DNA of 64,000 nucleotides. It comes from Chroococcidiopsis sp. CCMEE 29. Its GTDB lineage: Bacteria; Cyanobacteriota; Cyanobacteriia; Cyanobacteriales; Chroococcidiopsidaceae. How positions within the stretch are numbered: the first letter of the stretch is position 1; every line of letters starts with the position of its first letter. The notes below the pieces were generated by a model, which had not been told where the DNA came from, did no database searches, and saw only the letters and a program-made list of their open reading frames with translations. The translations under genes and the position numbers were made by a program. The DNA is taken from contig NZ_CP083762.1 in the NCBI RefSeq assembly GCF_023558375.1, forward strand, positions 398,273 to 462,272, written 5' to 3'. Shown here piece after piece: positions 61,988 through 64,000 of this stretch.

Positions 61988-64000
61988 TTATGCTTCAAAC
62001 TGGTGCACAAATGCCTTGAGCGCTGCTGAATCCTTACCCCGATTATGCCCGCGTTGATTGTCTACACCAATTTGGGCATGGTGTTCTTCAATCAGATTCT
62101 GGTGTTCGCGGACAAACTCCTTAGCCGCCTTACGATTGATGCCAAAAGTCTCCTCCAGTAGACCAACAGTAATAGCCCAAGTATCCTGAGGATGTTGTTG
62201 GTTCCACTCACACATAGCAGCAAAGATACGTTTAGCTCGGTCTTTAGCTCCACCACTTCTAGCCAGTTTGGGTGTAGCCCCTCCTGAAATCTGAGTAGGT
62301 GCAGTACTGGTAGTATCCTGCACTTGATGTTGTTGGGTCTGCTCCTGCACTTGGTTTTGGTCGCGCGGTACTGCGGGAGAGCCAGGGGTAGAATCAGCAC
62401 CTCCAGCTTGTGTTGTAGTTGTTGCAGGCGTGGGGTTACTATCGCCTAAAAGTGCCGCTCTCGCTGCTTCAAATCGTGCCGCTGCCTGCTTAAGCTGCCA
62501 ATTCTCTACTTTGAGGCGTTGGATCTCCTGCTGTAACTGGCTAGACTGCCCGACAGTAGCGAGCGCTTGCTCGCGTTGTTGCTTGAGCGTAGTGATTTCA
62601 GCTTCAAGTGCTTCAATCCTGCCGGTGAGCCAACTTAAGGTTCTAGCTTGGTCTGCCACTACCTGAGTAATAACTGGATCGGTTGGGTGATTTTGAGCGG
62701 TTTCTTCAGCAGCTTTAGAAGGTTCAGATTTTGCCTCGACCAGCTCTGGAGTAGGCTCTGGTGTTGCTTCATCAGCCTCTGGGGAGGCTTCAGCAGAGGC
62801 AGCTTCAGCGACATCTATAGAGCCATTGAGCCGTGCTTCAACCCATTGCAGCAGGGCAGAGGTCTTCTCCTGCTGACTGTTGTACTCCCGGCAGAGGGCA
62901 TTCAACACAGCTAGCCAGCGATTGTGCTCGTCCTTAAAGATTCTTAATAAACTATGTTGGCGTGGCGTGGCATCACTAGAGGTTGAGTCATTGGATATGG
63001 CGATCGCCTGTTCGCTCTGATTAGGGGTAGTTTTAGGGGATGTTTTAGAGGTAAGTTTGCTCTGCTCTACTTCTGCCCGTACAGGCTGGGCTGGTGGCAC
63101 TGGCTCTACAGACTCTAGTGGTGTTGTTGACTTCTCTTGGGTCACTGGCTGTGCTGGCTCTAGTTGTACTTCATCTTCACTCAAGGGAGGTAGCCCCTTA
63201 GCATCCAGTAGCACTCCCTGACCTTCTAAGGGTTGACCCTTCTCGTTGACTAGTCGGTAGTGGAAATAGTGGCTAGTAGCTATGCTGTTTGGTGCAGCCT
63301 GCTGTTGGTCAAGCACGTGTCCGAGATAGTGCTGGAGAAACCTGTGCTCGTGTTTGGTGGGAGGGCAGAAGAAATGAATAGCGATTGCCCCATAGACTCC
63401 TCTAAGCCGGTGAATTGAAACTGTCTTTTTGCCAGCCAGCACGGGCACAATACCGCTGTCCTGAAACAAGCACTTTACCTCTCGGTCAATACGAGTATTC
63501 AGCACTCGTATTCTTGGGTCTTTACTATCAACCCCTTCTAACTGTTGGATGGCAGGCAGTGTGCGAAACCGTTCGATGCCCTCTAGCACCTGGGTAGCAG
63601 GTATGAGCGTGAGAATATCGAATGCAGATGCCGCATCGCCTTGGGTTGTCTGCTTTTTCTGCTGTCCCTGAAAGTGCAAAAGGTAGGAGTGGTGGGTCTG
63701 TTGAAACTGACCTTTACTAATCACCTCGGTGTGCCGCCTACCTGTCAGTGCAGCCAGAGCGATCGCTAGCTGTCGCTCGTCGTTTGATGCCAGTAATTCA
63801 ACAGCTGTATCTAGGTAGCGCTGCAGTGGTACGGGTTGTAGGTTGTCTTGTCTGCTATTATTAGCTGCTGTACCTTCCCCACGAATCTGCTGGTAGATAG
63901 CTTGGTCGTATTTGAGGTAGTCAAGAGCAAAATGTTCCTGTGTTTGTCCAGGTTCTCCAGTATTGCGCTTAGTCCAAGCAACTACATGACTATTTTCATT
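61988..64000 (-). CDS. Protelomerase-like (telomere-resolvase family) tyrosine recombinase, 5' partial
   Basis: The frame is open to the window edge (codons visible from 64000), so the GTG at 63724 is internal: the first catalytic Arg lies upstream of it (ALAALTGRRHTEVI). Other visible residues: Lys in AGKKTVSIHRLRGVYGA, the His-x-x-Arg pair HRLR, LGH in FLQHYLGHVLD, and the nucleophile Tyr in SIATSHYFHYRL. TGRRxxEV then GxF is characteristic of ResT/TelK-type resolvases and their cyanobacterial relatives. A long Glu/Pro/Gln linker, a coiled coil (LTGRIEALEAEITTLKQQ) and a C-terminal HTH-like end follow. Family assignment is likely, activity unknown. Confidence 0.75.
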   Translation of the reverse strand, partial: NENSHVVAWTKRNTGEPGQTQEHFALDYLKYDQAIYQQIRGEGTAANNSRQDNLQPVPLQRYLDTAVELLASNDERQLAIALAALTGRRHTEVISKGQFQQTHHSYLLHFQGQQKKQTTQGDAASAFDILTLIPATQVLEGIERFRTLPAIQQLEGVDSKDPRIRVLNTRIDREVKCLFQDSGIVPVLAGKKTVSIHRLRGVYGAIAIHFFCPPTKHEHRFLQHYLGHVLDQQQAAPNSIATSHYFHYRLVNEKGQPLEGQGVLLDAKGLPPLSEDEVQLEPAQPVTQEKSTTPLESVEPVPPAQPVRAEVEQSKLTSKTSPKTTPNQSEQAIAISNDSTSSDATPRQHSLLRIFKDEHNRWLAVLNALCREYNSQQEKTSALLQWVEARLNGSIDVAEAASAEASPEADEATPEPTPELVEAKSEPSKAAEETAQNHPTDPVITQVVADQARTLSWLTGRIEALEAEITTLKQQREQALATVGQSSQLQQEIQRLKVENWQLKQAAARFEAARAALLGDSNPTPATTTTQAGGADSTPGSPAVPRDQNQVQEQTQQHQVQDTTSTAPTQISGGATPKLARSGGAKDRAKRIFAAMCEWNQQHPQDTWAITVGLLEETFGINRKAAKEFVREHQNLIEEHHAQIGVDNQRGHNRGKDSAALKAFVHQFEA

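Noticed and set aside
1-64000. tRNA or rRNA genes
   Set aside because: None recognised by eye in either strand.

Overview
The window reads as part of a large, heavily rearranged, probably conjugative plasmid of a cyanobacterium. The pointers are frequent GCGATCGC (HIP1) palindromes, cyanobacterial plasmid protein families (DUF3102, a DUF3854/CyRepA-like protein, a MobF relaxase), typical cyanobacterial IS families, and no housekeeping or rRNA/tRNA genes. Genus cannot be fixed from sequence alone. Both edge genes (1-1049 and 61988-64000) run off the window. || Layout. 1-6.9 kb: a DUF3102 protein, a winged-helix protein that may be a replication initiator and carries three 18-bp iteron-like repeats, a conserved plasmid protein, a gene broken by an IS6-family element, and a ParA operon whose upstream region is full of GCTAAA/TTTAGC palindromes. 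7.9-23 kb: a type IV secretion operon in the order VirB2-like, VirB3-VirB4 fusion, small membrane protein, VirB5-, VirB6-, VirB8-, VirB10-, VirB9-like, an unknown secreted protein, and VirD4. A cargo-bearing IS (transposase, CDF metal exporter, CadC-like sensor) has jumped into the small membrane protein gene; removing the IS and one target copy restores a 77-codon frame. 23-32 kb: a coiled-coil protein, then a giant methyltransferase plus strawberry-notch-like helicase gene split by an IS5 (IS427-type) element. A 161-residue gene with its own strong RBS lies inside the giant gene in another frame. || 32-37 kb: an AbiE-type toxin-antitoxin remnant (toxin truncated), a hypothetical gene, and a graveyard of IS6, IS1 and IS4 pieces. 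37-43 kb: a five-gene chaperone cluster (TPR protein, J-like protein without HPD, GrpE-like, Hsp70, zinc-ribbon/TPR protein) bracketed by IS6-family sequences. 43-47 kb: IS6, an outer-membrane-protein fragment, IS110 with a strong terminal stem, IS6-like, IS1 and IS701 fragments. 47-55 kb: a DUF3854 protein whose frame overlaps the end of the TrwC-like relaxase at a C7 tract, then a candidate oriT/centromere region with 11-bp phased repeats, and a ParM operon. 55-58 kb: a HigB/HigA-like pair, small plasmid genes, an XRE regulator and a cut-off GIY-YIG gene. 58-64 kb: a tyrosine recombinase, a degenerate recombinase among four copies of TTTTCGGCAAAGT, a 141-bp MITE-like element, a truncated type V-K CAST TnsB with a left end carrying five 20-bp TnsB-site repeats, a second repeat cluster, and a protelomerase-like tyrosine recombinase. 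|| Together: two partition systems (ParA, ParM), transfer genes (relaxase, coupling protein, T4SS) and several recombinases suggest a mosaic or cointegrate conjugative plasmid. Three of its large proteins share the same C-terminal domain. Insertions hit at least five genes, so conjugation in this copy may be impaired.
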